64,000 nucleotides of DNA from Ruminococcaceae bacterium AM07-15 (GTDB lineage: Bacteria > Bacillota > Clostridia > Oscillospirales > Butyricicoccaceae), in contig QUDE01000016.1 in NCBI GenBank assembly GCA_003477405.1, forward strand, positions 8,531-72,530, written 5' to 3'. The notes beneath the pieces are model-generated. The model saw nothing but the letters and a program-made list of their open reading frames with translations, ran no database searches and was not told the origin of the DNA. Positions within the stretch are counted from its first letter, which is position 1. Each line of letters starts with the position of its first letter. Of the stretch, positions 43,164 through 51,933 are shown in pieces. The position numbers and the translations under genes are program-made.

Positions 43164-43601
43164 ATGAAAAACAAACCAATGGATCAGAAACGAATGGATC
43201 ATCTCCGGCACATCAACCGGGAGATCATCCAGCAGAAAAACCGGCTGCAAAAGCTGCGGGCCCTCCAGCAGGGGAGGGTGCGGCAGGCGCCGGGGCTGCC
43301 ATCCCTGACGCCCCAGGATGCCCAGAAACGCTATGCCGCCCAGCTCCGTGAGCTGGAGGAAAGCGCCGCCCGGCATCTGGAAAAATGCCTGGAGGAGGCC
43401 CAGGCCTTGCAGGACTTCATCCAGGGCGTGGAGGACAGCCAGACCCGACAGCTGCTCTCCCTGCGCTATCTGGAGTGCCTGACCTGGCAGCAGGTGGCCT
43501 TCCGCATGGGCTATTGCGATGAGCAGACCCCTCGCAAGCAAAGCCAGGCCTTTTTCAAAAAGCAGCAGAAGGAGGTGAAGGCCGGTGTCGCCCAGAAGTA
43601 A
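43164..43601 (+). CDS. Phage-type late transcription regulator (sigma-region-4-like)
   Basis: 145 residues; ATG with GGAGGGAAAAGG upstream. A coiled-coil N-terminus (HLRHINREIIQQKNRLQKLR) and a C-terminal helix-turn-helix (SLRYLECLTWQQVAFRMGYC) resemble the small regulators encoded just before terminase genes in Firmicute phages. It overlaps the next gene by 17 bp. It is probably the activator of the structural block that follows. Confidence 0.7.
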   Translation: MKNKPMDQKRMDHLRHINREIIQQKNRLQKLRALQQGRVRQAPGLPSLTPQDAQKRYAAQLRELEESAARHLEKCLEEAQALQDFIQGVEDSQTRQLLSLRYLECLTWQQVAFRMGYCDEQTPRKQSQAFFKKQQKEVKAGVAQK

Positions 43602-43833
43602 GCAGCCGCCCCAGGAGCAGGCCCGGAAGATCCTGGTGGAGGCCAGTCCTCTGGCGGCCAGGCTCCTGCTGGAGGCGTTGCAGGAGGAGGACACCCCTCG
43701 CTCGGCACGGCTGGACTGCGCCAAGGAGGTGCTCAACCGGGTCTATGGCCGCTCCCAGCAGCTGCTCCCGCCTCAGGAGGAACACCGGCTGGAAGTGGTG
43801 CTGGAAGAAGAAGCGGAAAAAGACGCCCGGTGA
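43585..43833 (+). CDS. Small phage protein, possible terminase small subunit
   Basis: 82 residues from GTG 43585 (GGAGGTGAAGG upstream, inside the preceding gene). Helical, with LVEASPLAARLLLEALQE and SARLDCAKEVLNRVYGRSQ followed by an acidic tail. Position between the regulator and the large terminase suggests the small terminase subunit. It is shorter than usual (120-180), and there is no sequence hallmark, so the call rests on context. Confidence 0.5.
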   Translation: MSPRSKQPPQEQARKILVEASPLAARLLLEALQEEDTPRSARLDCAKEVLNRVYGRSQQLLPPQEEHRLEVVLEEEAEKDAR

Positions 43834-44350
43834 GCGGCGGCGGAGTGCCTCCGCAGTCATACTCTCCCCGGCTGTATGGTTTGCGGCCCTGGGTGCTCCG
43901 GCTCCGCCGGTAGGGGCCAGCGTGACGCTGGACCCAAAACTTTCTTTGCCCTTGCCGGCTGTGTTCGCCTGGGCAAGAAGCCCCCCTTGTGCAAAGGGGG
44001 GACAGCATGGCAGGGCCATGCAGGGGGGATTGTGAAGCCGATGGCATCATGTTGCTTGGCTTTATGATTGGGTGCGGCAGCACCACCTGGGTGCAGCGTC
44101 ACGCTGCCAATCCCTCAGTCGGCGTTCGCCGACAGCTCCCTTTGCACAAGGGACCAGCGTGACGCTGGACCCATAATTTTCTTTGCCTTGCAGCATCCAA
44201 CCGGCCCTTTCTGTGGCACTTTTCTAAGATTGCAAAGCAGCCCCTTCCAAGGCTGGCCCGCCAGCCTTGGAGCACCGAGCCTGGCAACGCATAAAGCCTT
44301 CAGCGAGTTTTGCCAGCGGAGGCACTCCGCCTTATAAGAAAGGAAAACAC
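43834..44350. repeat. Repeat mosaic splitting the terminase genes
   Basis: Cap GCGGAGTGCCTCCGC, an inverted M2 variant, CAGCGTGACGCTGG, M1, M4 with GCATGGCAGGGCCATGC (43979-44036), GCAGCGTCACGCTGC, M3 (44106-44155), CAGCGTGACGCTGG, inverted M2 with GGCTGGCCCGCCAGCC and cap GCGGAGGCACTCCGC. The stretch 44106-44320 is the inverse of 30405-30625. Confidence 0.85.
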
Positions 44351-45658
44351 ATGAAATTGATTTTGAAACAGCCCTCGCCCAGGCAGAGGGAATTTTTGCG
44401 GGCCGATACCCGCTTCATCGCCTATGGCGGCGCACGGGGCGGCGGGAAAAGCTGGGCCGTGCGGCAGAAAGCCCTGCTCATGGCCCTGCACTATGACGGC
44501 ATCCGCCTGCTGCTGCTTCGCCGCAGCTATCCCGAACTGCGGGAAAACCACATCCTTCCCCTGCGCACCATGGCCGAGCCGGTGGCCGACTACAAGGAGC
44601 TGGAAAAAACTCTGGTGTTCTGCAATGGCAGCCGTCTCAAATTCGGCTACTGCGCCAGCGAAGGGGATACCCTCCAGTACCAGGGCCAGGAATACGATGT
44701 GATCTTTCTGGACGAGGCCACCCAGTTCACCGAGTACCAGTTTTCCACCCTCACCGCCTGCCTGCGAGGGGCCAACCCCTTTCCCAAGCGGATGTACCTC
44801 ACCTGCAACCCCGGCGGCGTGGGCCACAGCTGGGTCAAGCGGCTGTTCGTGGACAAGGAATACCGGGGCGCCGAAAACCCTGCCGACTACACCTTCATCC
44901 CCGCCCGGGTCTATGACAATAAAGTGCTCATGGACAGCGACCCGGGGTATGTGAAGATGCTCCAAAGCCTGCCCAAAGGACTGCGGGAGGCCTGGCTGGA
45001 AGGGAAATGGGATCAGTTCGCCGGGCAGTTTTTCCCGGAATTCCAGGAGGACACCCATGTGTGCCAGCCTTTTCCCATCCCGGTGTCCTGGCGGCGGTAT
45101 TTTGCCATGGACTACGGCCTGGATATGCTGGCCGGGTATTTTATCGCCCTCAGCCCGGAGGGCAAGGCCGTGGTCTACCGGGAGATCTACGAAAGCGGGC
45201 TCATCGTCTCCCAGGCCGCCCAGCGGATCCTGGACTGCCATGAGCCGGTGGAGTGCTTTCTGGCCCCGCCCGACCTGTGGAACCGGCGGCAGGACACCGG
45301 CCGCAGCGTGGCCGAGATCTTCGCCGGGCAGGGCATCTGGCTTGAGAGGGCGGAAAACGCCCGGGAAAGCGGCTGGATGGATCTGAAGGAATGGCTGCGC
45401 CCAGGGGAAAACGGCCCGGCCCTGACGGTCTTTCCCTGCTGCCATAACCTGATCCGCTCTTTGCAGGCTCTCCGCTTTGACCCAAACGGCGGGGGAGACG
45501 CCGCCACCGAGCCCCATGAAGTGACCCACGCCCCCGATGCTCTGCGGTATTTTGCCGCCGGACGCCCCCGACCGCCCAGGCCCGAGGAATTGCGCCCTCT
45601 GCGGGAGGATTTCCATTTCAAGGGGGAGAAGAAAAAGGAACGGGCCTGGACGATTTGA
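44351..45658 (+). CDS. Phage terminase large subunit
   Basis: 435 residues from ATG 44351 (AGAAAGGA upstream). ATPase domain: Walker A AYGGARGGGKSWAVRQ (about residue 25), Walker B DVIFLDEATQFTEYQ and the coupling motif LTCNPGGVGHSW. Nuclease domain begins at YFAMDYGLDMLAGYF with the catalytic Asp, and ends near DALRYFAAGR. It packages DNA into procapsids. All key motifs are intact, so the gene is not decayed. Confidence 0.93.
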   Translation: MKLILKQPSPRQREFLRADTRFIAYGGARGGGKSWAVRQKALLMALHYDGIRLLLLRRSYPELRENHILPLRTMAEPVADYKELEKTLVFCNGSRLKFGYCASEGDTLQYQGQEYDVIFLDEATQFTEYQFSTLTACLRGANPFPKRMYLTCNPGGVGHSWVKRLFVDKEYRGAENPADYTFIPARVYDNKVLMDSDPGYVKMLQSLPKGLREAWLEGKWDQFAGQFFPEFQEDTHVCQPFPIPVSWRRYFAMDYGLDMLAGYFIALSPEGKAVVYREIYESGLIVSQAAQRILDCHEPVECFLAPPDLWNRRQDTGRSVAEIFAGQGIWLERAENARESGWMDLKEWLRPGENGPALTVFPCCHNLIRSLQALRFDPNGGGDAATEPHEVTHAPDALRYFAAGRPRPPRPEELRPLREDFHFKGEKKKERAWTI

Positions 45659-45730
45659 CGAAAAAGACCGATTGGACGGGATATCATACCCTTAGCGGCA
45701 AGACCGCCAATACGAAAGGAGGAAAAAAGG

Positions 45731-46180
45731 GTGAACAAAGAGGACAAAACCAAAAACCTTCCTCAGAAGGAGGGAAAGAAGCTCCAGGAGGTTTCGACTT
45801 CCATGGGAATGGAGCAGGATCTTCCTCAGCTGCTGGCTGAACTCCAGGCCCTGCGCCAGAGGGAGCGGGACTGGGTGTTCCGGGAGGATCTGGAGAAACT
45901 GCGCAAGGCCTTTCCCGATATGGCCCCGGAGAGCATCCCTCAGCTGGGGGACGATTTCCTCAAGCTGCGCAGCATGGGCATCGACCCCCTCATTGCCTTT
46001 CTGGCCATCCGCCAGGCGGAAGAGGCCATGCGGCCGGAGACGCCCCCCACCATGGGCCCCGCCGACGGCCAGAGCGAAGGGGAGGAAGGATTTTTCGCCC
46101 CCGACGAGGTGCGCCGCATGACCCCCGAGCAGGTGGAAGCGAACCTGAAAAAGATCGAAAAAAGCCAGCGCCGCTGGTAA
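45731..46180 (+). CDS. Putative phage scaffold protein
   Basis: 149 residues from GTG 45731 (AAAGGAGG, 8 bp). Charged and helical throughout (LLAELQALRQRERDWVFRED, RMTPEQVEANLKKIEKSQRR), with no cysteine. Its position directly before the capsid gene, its size and composition fit a scaffold. No sequence hallmark. Confidence 0.55.
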   Translation: MNKEDKTKNLPQKEGKKLQEVSTSMGMEQDLPQLLAELQALRQRERDWVFREDLEKLRKAFPDMAPESIPQLGDDFLKLRSMGIDPLIAFLAIRQAEEAMRPETPPTMGPADGQSEGEEGFFAPDEVRRMTPEQVEANLKKIEKSQRRW

Positions 46181-46205
46181 ATCACGAGAGGAGGAATTTG
46201 TTTCT

Positions 46206-47042
46206 ATGAGTTTCCGCAACTTTATCCCCACCGTCTGGAGCGCCCAGATGCTCAAGTCCCTGAAAAACGACAATGTGGCCGTGCGTCTGTCCGACGCCCG
46301 CTACCGCTCCGACGCCAAGTACGGCGAGGAGATCAAGATCAACGGTGTGGGCAAGGTGAACATCCGGGATTATGTGAAGGGCGAGCCGCTGACCCGGGAC
46401 GGCTGGGAAGACCAGAGCACCCTGATCAAAATCGACCAGCAGAAGTATTTTAACTTCGGCGTGGACGATATCGACAAGCGCCAGGCCCAGGGCGATCTGA
46501 TGGCCGCTCTCCGGGAGGAAGCCAATCTGGCCCTCGCTGAGGCCGCCGACCGCTATGTGTACAGCTTCTATCCCGAAGCGGGCCAGGTGGTGGAGCAGGC
46601 AAGCCTGACTTCCGGCAATGTGCTCAGCACCATCACCGCCGCCATCAAAGCGCTCTATAAGAACAATGTGCCCAAAAACGCCGCATTCAGCCTGGAAGTT
46701 TCCCCCGATTTTCTGGAGAAAATGCTGCTGGCCGATGTGATCTACGGCAATCCCAACGGCGATACCTTCAAGAATGGTTTCGTGGGAAGAGTGGGCAAGT
46801 GGCTCAATGTGAGCGTGTACATGACCAACAATCTCTGCAAGGAAGAGGACAAGGACTGCTGCATCCTGCGCACCAAGCGGGCCATTGCCTTTGTGGAGAA
46901 CATGAGCCAGGTGGAGGCCTACCGCCCCGAGGACAGCTTCGAGGATGCCCTCAAGGGCCTGCATGTCTACGGCGCCAAGGTGGTGCGCCCCGATGAGATG
47001 TGCGTCATCAAGTGCGGCTACGGCGCAGAAGACAAGATCTGA
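46206..47042 (+). CDS. Phage major capsid protein
   Basis: 278 residues; AGGAGG 11 bp before the ATG. The N-terminus FRNFIPTVWSAQMLKSLKN followed by GEEIKINGVGKVNIRDY and ALREEANLALAEAADRYVY resembles short HK97-fold coat proteins of P22-like and other Firmicute phages. It lies in the expected place after the terminase and scaffold. Intact. Confidence 0.8.
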   Translation: MSFRNFIPTVWSAQMLKSLKNDNVAVRLSDARYRSDAKYGEEIKINGVGKVNIRDYVKGEPLTRDGWEDQSTLIKIDQQKYFNFGVDDIDKRQAQGDLMAALREEANLALAEAADRYVYSFYPEAGQVVEQASLTSGNVLSTITAAIKALYKNNVPKNAAFSLEVSPDFLEKMLLADVIYGNPNGDTFKNGFVGRVGKWLNVSVYMTNNLCKEEDKDCCILRTKRAIAFVENMSQVEAYRPEDSFEDALKGLHVYGAKVVRPDEMCVIKCGYGAEDKI

Positions 47043-47075
47043 TAAAGCACCTTATAAAATAAAGGAGGAATTTCC

Positions 47076-47450
47076 ATGACAAAGATCACGGCCACCGATT
47101 GCGTGCGGGACGGTTTGTCCCCCGCCATCCAGTATACCCCCGGGGAAAATGAGCTGTGGGCCCCGGCGGGGAAGGACGAGCGCACGGTGATTCTGGTGCG
47201 CAACGACAGCGGCACAGACTGCGGCGTGCTGGTGGAAGCCGGAGACGGCCTGCGCAAAAGCATCGGCCCCTTCCACGGCAAGGTGACAAACGGCCAGGAG
47301 ATGGCCCTCCAGCTGGACAGCATGCGCTTTAAGAAGCTGGAAGGGGAGAACAAGGGCGGCTTTGTGCTGAGGCTCTGCGATGGCGACAACCCGGAGTCTC
47401 CCTTCTCCGGCACCGCCACCGGCGTCAAGTTCGCGGTTATCCGCACCTAG
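47076..47450 (+). CDS. Putative capsid decoration protein
   Basis: 124 residues; AAGGAGG 8 bp before the ATG. Predicted all-beta, with TVILVRNDSGTDCGVLVEAG in the middle and ATGVKFAVIRT at the end. The small beta-protein directly after the capsid gene is usually a decoration or stabilising protein. The stop codon (CTAG) runs into a repeat block that ends this phage segment. Confidence 0.5.
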   Translation: MTKITATDCVRDGLSPAIQYTPGENELWAPAGKDERTVILVRNDSGTDCGVLVEAGDGLRKSIGPFHGKVTNGQEMALQLDSMRFKKLEGENKGGFVLRLCDGDNPESPFSGTATGVKFAVIRT

Positions 47451-47704
47451 GCAGCGTGACGCTGCACCCAAAACTCGCTGAAGGCTTTATGCGCTGCCAG
47501 GCTTACTGTTCCGGGTGTGATAAACCATCACCCGGGAGGGGCCTTTGTGCAGTCCTGGCCGAAAGCATAGAAAAAGCTCCCCTGTGGGGAGCTTTTCTTT
47601 TTGCTGTGTTGGGATTCCCGTTCCTTTTTTGTCCATTGCATCCAACCAACCTTCGTTCTATTGCTTAGCGCGGGAGCGCAGTATGGCCGTCCCGACACGG
47701 GACC
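47451..47704. repeat. Repeat block ending the first capsid segment
   Basis: GCAGCGTGACGCTGC, M2, terminator AAAAAGCTCCCC...GGGGAGCTTTT (47570-47602), M1 tail and cap GTCCCGACACGGGAC, which directly precedes the next -35 box. The first ~130 bp match 2453-2580. Confidence 0.85.
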
Positions 47705-47734
47705 TTGACTTTTGGGGAGTGGGGATATTATAAT
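47705..47734 (+). promoter_or_regulatory. Promoter of coaX
   Basis: TTGACT, 18 bp, TATAAT. Confidence 0.75.
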
Positions 47735-47766
47735 AACCCACAGAAAAAACAGGGGAGGGGAGCAAA

Positions 47767-48561
47767 ATGCTGTTAGTCATCGCCATCGGCAGCAGCAACA
47801 TCCGCATCGGCCTTTATGAGGGCCGGAGCCTGCGGATGCAGACCAGCATGCGGGTGGATACCCAGATCCTCCCCGACGAATACGCCGTCAAGATCCAGTC
47901 GGCCCTGGGGCTCTTTGGCTGCCGGGCGGATGAAGTGGAAGGCGCCATCCTCTCTTCGGTGATGCCGCCTCTCACCTTCGGCATCCATCAGGCGGTGGAG
48001 CGGCTTTGCCATGTGCGCCCGCTGGTGGTGGGGCCAGGGCTGAAAACCGGCCTTCCCATCCGCATCAACGACCCGGCCCAGCTGGGCAGCGACCTGGTCA
48101 CCCAGGCCGTGGCTGCCCGGGAAATGAAACTGGGCCCCACGGTGGTGTGCAGCCTGGGCACCGCCACCACCTTCGTGCTCATGGATGGGCAGGGGGCCGT
48201 GCGGGGGGCATCCATCGCCCCAGGGATGAAGATCTCCCTGGAGTCTCTGGCCCGGCACACCGCCCAACTGCCCTGGATCGACCTGGAAACACCGCCCCCT
48301 GGCGCCGTGGGAAAAACCACGGTGGACAGCATGAAAAGCGGCCTGCTTCTGGGTACGGCCTGCCTGGTGGAGGGCATGACAAAGCGCATGGAAGAAGAAT
48401 TGGGGGAGGATGTGTCCCTGATCCTCACCGGCACTTTTGCGCCCCTGATCGCCCCACTGTGCCGCCGGGAGTGCCGCACCGAACCCGACCTGATTCTGGA
48501 GGGCCTGCGCCTGATTTATGAGCGCCATCGGGAAAAACGAGGGGAAAGAGGCGTAAAATAA
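47767..48561 (+). CDS. coaX: Type III pantothenate kinase (CoaX)
   Basis: 264 residues. ASKHA-fold segments: VIAIGSSNIRIGLYEG (phosphate-1), LGSDLVTQAVAAREM, VVCSLGTATTFVLMDGQG (phosphate-2) and the late LILTGTFAPLI. The first step of CoA synthesis. Phosphate-1 reads IGSSN instead of the usual DxGNT, so the first Asp is replaced; activity is likely but not certain. It is a host housekeeping gene standing inside the phage gene cluster, followed by a likely pantothenate transporter. Confidence 0.8.
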   Translation: MLLVIAIGSSNIRIGLYEGRSLRMQTSMRVDTQILPDEYAVKIQSALGLFGCRADEVEGAILSSVMPPLTFGIHQAVERLCHVRPLVVGPGLKTGLPIRINDPAQLGSDLVTQAVAAREMKLGPTVVCSLGTATTFVLMDGQGAVRGASIAPGMKISLESLARHTAQLPWIDLETPPPGAVGKTTVDSMKSGLLLGTACLVEGMTKRMEEELGEDVSLILTGTFAPLIAPLCRRECRTEPDLILEGLRLIYERHREKRGERGVK

Positions 48562-48698
48562 CTGGCAAGCTATCCACCTTTTCACCTGTTAGCCTTAGGG
48601 CTTTTTCACAGAACGCCACGCCTTTTCAGGGCGTTGCGAATACATGACTGCGCCGCATCCGGCAAAAGGACGGAGCGGCAGCAAGGAGGAAAAATTTT
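48562..48698 (+). other. Leader between coaX and the PanT-like gene
   Basis: 137 bp with a short GAACGCCACGCC...GGGCGTTGCG stem and an AAGGAGG ribosome binding site. I could match it to no known riboswitch. Confidence 0.3.
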
Positions 48699-49304
48699 AT
48701 GAGAAACACAAACCAGAAGACCCTGCGGCTGGCCCAGCTGGCCATCCTGATCGCCCTGGAGGCGGTGCTCACCTTCACCCCTCTGGGCTTCATCATGGTG
48801 CCGCCCATCTCCATCACGCTGATGCACATCCCGGTGATCGTGGGCGCTGTGCTCATGGGCCCGGTGGACGGGGGCATCCTGGGCCTCAGCTTCGGCGTTT
48901 TCAGCATGATTAAGGCGTCCACCGCTGCGGCCAGCCCGGCGGATATGGCCTTCTCTCCCTTCCTCAGCGGCGAGCCGGTGAGCTCCATTGTGATGTGCAT
49001 CATCCCCCGGATTCTGCTGGGCGTCATCGCCGGTGGGCTTTATCTGCTGCTTTCCAAAAAGATCAAGAATGGCGTTCTGTCCATGGGCATCAGCGCCGTG
49101 GTGGCCACTTTCTGCCACTCCATGATGGTGCTGGTGCTGCTGTCGGTGCTCTTCCAGTCCCTGCCCCTGAAGGCGGTGCTGGCGTCCCTCATCGGCGTCA
49201 ACTGCCTGCTGGAAATGCTGGCCGCTGCCGTGGTGGCCGTGGCCGTGTGCAAGCCCTTGCAGCGTGTGGCGAGCCGCCACGGCCATACTACGCTGCCGCG
49301 CTAG
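48699..49304 (+). CDS. ECF transporter S component, probably for pantothenate
   Basis: 201 residues; GCAAGGAGG 8 bp before the ATG. Six membrane helices with the ECF S-component signature LAQLAILIALEAVLTFTPLG and ISITLMHIPVIVGAVLMGPV. The subgroup often lies beside coaX and is thought to be PanT. After about residue 188 the sequence (QRVASRHGHTTLPR) is translated from cap GTGGCGAGCCGCCAC and M1, so the natural C-terminus was replaced when the repeat inserted. Confidence 0.8.
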   Translation: MRNTNQKTLRLAQLAILIALEAVLTFTPLGFIMVPPISITLMHIPVIVGAVLMGPVDGGILGLSFGVFSMIKASTAAASPADMAFSPFLSGEPVSSIVMCIIPRILLGVIAGGLYLLLSKKIKNGVLSMGISAVVATFCHSMMVLVLLSVLFQSLPLKAVLASLIGVNCLLEMLAAAVVAVAVCKPLQRVASRHGHTTLPR

Positions 49305-49490
49305 GCAAGCGGAGTGCCAGCGTGACGCTGGACCCATACTTTCTTTGCTGCCCAGCATCCAACCAGGCTTTATCTGCTTGCCGGGTGCGGGAGCACCGCT
49401 TGGGAGCCCAGGCACTGGGCCCGACACGGGACACCGGACCGGACACACGAGACATAAGAAAAGCCCCTTTTTGCCGGGGCTTTTCCCTTT
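49262..49490. repeat. Repeat mosaic with terminator
   Basis: Cap GTGGCGAGCCGCCAC inside the end of the PanT-like gene, M1, CAGCGTGACGCTGG, M1, GCCCAGGCACTGGGC, GTCCCGTGTCGGGTC-like remnants, then terminator AAAAGCCCC...GGGGCTTTT (49459-49485). Confidence 0.78.
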
Positions 49491-49552
49491 TCAAGGGAAA
49501 GAGAGAAGCCCATTGTTTTCAAAAAACACCAGAAGAGGAAGGAGCGAAGGCC

Positions 49553-50905
49553 ATGGAGCTGCCGGTAGGATTCAAAGAACGGATGGAAGGCTTTCTGGGA
49601 AAAGAGGAGGCCGGAGAGCTGTTTGCCCAATATGAGCAGGAGGGGCGGCATCTGGCCCTGCGGGCCAACACTCTGAAAATCACGCCCCAGGAACTGGGGG
49701 AGGTTTTGCCCTTTCCCCTGACGCCGGTGGAATGGTGCCCGGAAGGGTTTTATTACGAAGAACCGGCCCGGCCCGGGCTGCATCCCTTCCACGAAGGGGG
49801 CCTTTACTACATCCAGGAGCCTTCCGCCATGGGGGTGGGAGTGCTGGCCGGAGCCAGACCGGGGGAGCGGGTGCTGGATCTGTGCGCCGCCCCCGGCGGC
49901 AAGGCCACCTATCTGGCCGCCGCTATGGAAAACCAGGGGATTCTGGTGGCCAACGAGATCCATCCCGCCCGGGCCAGGGTGCTCAGCCAGAACATGGAGC
50001 GCATGGGGGTGACAAACGCCCTGGTGTGCAATATGGCCCCCCAGGATCTCCGGCGGTATCTGCCCGGCTTTTTCCACCGGGTGGTGGTGGACGCTCCTTG
50101 CAGCGGTGAGGGGATGTTCCGCAAAAGCCCGGCTGCTCTGGAGCAGTGGAGCATGGACAACATCCGCCTGTGCCACAGCCGCCAGATGGAGATTCTGGAG
50201 CAGGCCGATGCTTTGCTGGCCCCCGGCGGGGTGCTGGTCTATTCCACCTGCACCTTTGCCCCGGAGGAAAACGAGGGCACGGTGGCCGCATTCCTGGAGA
50301 ATCACGATTACACCCTGGAGGACGCCTGCTTTTTCCCGGGTTTTGACCGGGGAAGGCCGGATTTTCTGGGAGGCGGGGAAGAACTGCGGAAAACCGCCCG
50401 GCTCTGGCCCCACAAAATCCGGGGCGAAGGGCATTTCATGGCAAAGCTGCGGAAAGCAGGGGAAGGGATAGCGGCCCTTTTGCCGGAAGAGCCGGGGGTG
50501 AAGGCCCCCCGGGAATGGCTGGAGTTCTGCCAGAGCGCCCTGCCGGATTTTCCGGAGAAGGAAGGGCGGCTTTGCCTGTTTGGCAGCGAACTTTATCAGA
50601 TGCCGGAGGGCACGCCCCAGCTGAACGGGCTGCGGGTGCTGCGGCCCGGGCTGCATCTGGGCACTTTGCGGAAGGGACGGCTGGAGCCGGCCCACGCCCT
50701 GGCCCTGGCTTTGCCCCGGGGCGAAAACGGGGTGGCTCTCTCTTTGGAGGACAGCCGGGCAGAGGCATTTCTCCGGGGCGAGGCCATCCCCTGGCAAGGG
50801 GAAAATGGCTGGCAGCCGGTGCGCCTCATGGGCTTCCCCCTGGGCTGGAGCAAGGTCTCCGGCGGCCAGGCCAAAAACCATTATCCCAAAGCATTGCGGC
50901 GGTAG
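49553..50905 (+). CDS. NOL1/NOP2/Sun-type RNA m5C methyltransferase (RsmF-like)
   Basis: 450 residues from ATG 49553 (AGGAAGGAGCGAAGG upstream). SAM-binding LDLCAAPGGKATYLAAA (about residue 105), DAPCSGEGMFRKSP with the release cysteine, and the catalytic cysteine in YSTCTFAPEENEG. The C-terminal ~150 residues resemble the RsmF/YebU extension with a PUA-like end (RVLRPGLHLGTLRKGRLEPAHA). It methylates cytosine in 16S rRNA or tRNA. Host housekeeping gene between phage blocks. Confidence 0.88.
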   Translation: MELPVGFKERMEGFLGKEEAGELFAQYEQEGRHLALRANTLKITPQELGEVLPFPLTPVEWCPEGFYYEEPARPGLHPFHEGGLYYIQEPSAMGVGVLAGARPGERVLDLCAAPGGKATYLAAAMENQGILVANEIHPARARVLSQNMERMGVTNALVCNMAPQDLRRYLPGFFHRVVVDAPCSGEGMFRKSPAALEQWSMDNIRLCHSRQMEILEQADALLAPGGVLVYSTCTFAPEENEGTVAAFLENHDYTLEDACFFPGFDRGRPDFLGGGEELRKTARLWPHKIRGEGHFMAKLRKAGEGIAALLPEEPGVKAPREWLEFCQSALPDFPEKEGRLCLFGSELYQMPEGTPQLNGLRVLRPGLHLGTLRKGRLEPAHALALALPRGENGVALSLEDSRAEAFLRGEAIPWQGENGWQPVRLMGFPLGWSKVSGGQAKNHYPKALRR

Positions 50906-51209
50906 GCGCGGCGAGCCGGCAGCGTGACGCTGCACCCAAACTGCGCTCCCGCGCTAGGCAATAGAACCAGGATGGTTGGATGCAACCGGGCAAAGAAAGT
51001 TTGGCTGTCCCGACACGGGACCGCTTCCGCACTGGGCAATAGAACCAGGATGGTTGGATGCAACCGGGCAAAGAAAGTTTGGCCGTCCCGACACGGGACC
51101 GCTTCCGCGCTAGACAATAGAACCAGGATGGTTGGATGCAACCGGGCAAAGAAAGTTTGGCCGTCCCGACACGGGACCGCTCCCGCGCTGGACAATAGAA
51201 TCAAGTGAA
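50906..51209. repeat. Tandem 78-bp repeats
   Basis: After GCAGCGTGACGCTGC, three consecutive 78-bp units start at 50961, 51039 and 51117 (a fourth begins at 51195 and stops). Each unit is ATAGAACCAGGATGGTTGGA...AAGAAAGTTTGGC, cap GTCCCGACACGGGAC and CGCTTCCGCGCTRGRCA, that is, one complete M1 with its cap. Confidence 0.88.
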
Positions 51210-51211
51210 AA

Positions 51212-51246
51212 GCAAAAAAACTCCCCCATCGGGGGAGTTTTTTTAT
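51212..51246. terminator. Terminator
   Basis: AAAAAAACTCCCCC-ATC-GGGGGAGTTTTTTTA. Confidence 0.82.
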
Positions 51247-51900
51247 TTTTCACCCGGGCTTGATGGCTGTATGCTGGGCAGCAAAGACAGCTCCCTTGTG
51301 CAAAGGGAGCTGTCGGCGAACGCCGACTGAGGGATTGAGGGCACCTGGCTGACGATGCCCACACCCGGCGGCTGGTATCATTCACCACACTGGCTGCCGT
51401 CAATCCCCCCTGACTGCCTTTGGCAGTCTGTCCCCCCTTTGCACAAGGGGGGCTGCGGCGAGCCGCCGCTCCCAAACTGCGCTTCCGCGCTGGATTATAG
51501 AACTAAGTTGAGTGGGTTTGTCCAGCTTCACAATCCCCCCTGACCGTCTGCGACGGTCTGTCCCCCCTTTGCACAAGGGGGGCTTTCTTTGCACTCTGCC
51601 AGGAATTCACCGCGGCCTTTTCCGGGTGATGGTTTATCACACCCGGAGCACCGAGCCTGGCAACGCATCCCCACCGGAGACAGGAACGGGTCCAGCGTCA
51701 CGCTGGCGGCGAGCCGCCGCTCCCATATCTCTCTTTGCCCTTTTTGACACAACCGGCCTTTTCTGTGGCCCTCTGCCAGGATTGCACCGTGGCCCCTTCC
51801 GGGTGATGGTTTATCACACCCGGAGCAGGAAGCCTGGCAGCGCATACAGCCTGGGAGAGTTTTGGCCGTCCCGACACGGGACACGCTGGACGGAAAATAC
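51247..51900. repeat. Repeat mosaic upstream of the second phage block
   Basis: M3 (51288-51336), M4 with hairpin GACTGCCTTTGGCAGTC (51403-51454), cap GCGGCGAGCCGCCGC, M1, M4 with hairpin GACCGTCTGCGACGGTC (51532-51585), inverted M2, CAGCGTCACGCTGG, GGCGGCGAGCCGCC, inverted M2 again and GTCCCGACACGGGAC. No gene. Confidence 0.85.
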
Positions 51901-51933
51901 CGTTTGGAAGTGATAAGGTGAAGGGGAAAGGAG

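Noticed and set aside
48562..48698. Folate (THF) riboswitch before the S-component gene
   Set aside because: The leader does not match the THF aptamer as I know it, and the gene lies with coaX, favouring a pantothenate transporter.
50961..51200. CRISPR array
   Set aside because: The 78-bp units are identical through their whole length with no unique spacers and no cas genes nearby.
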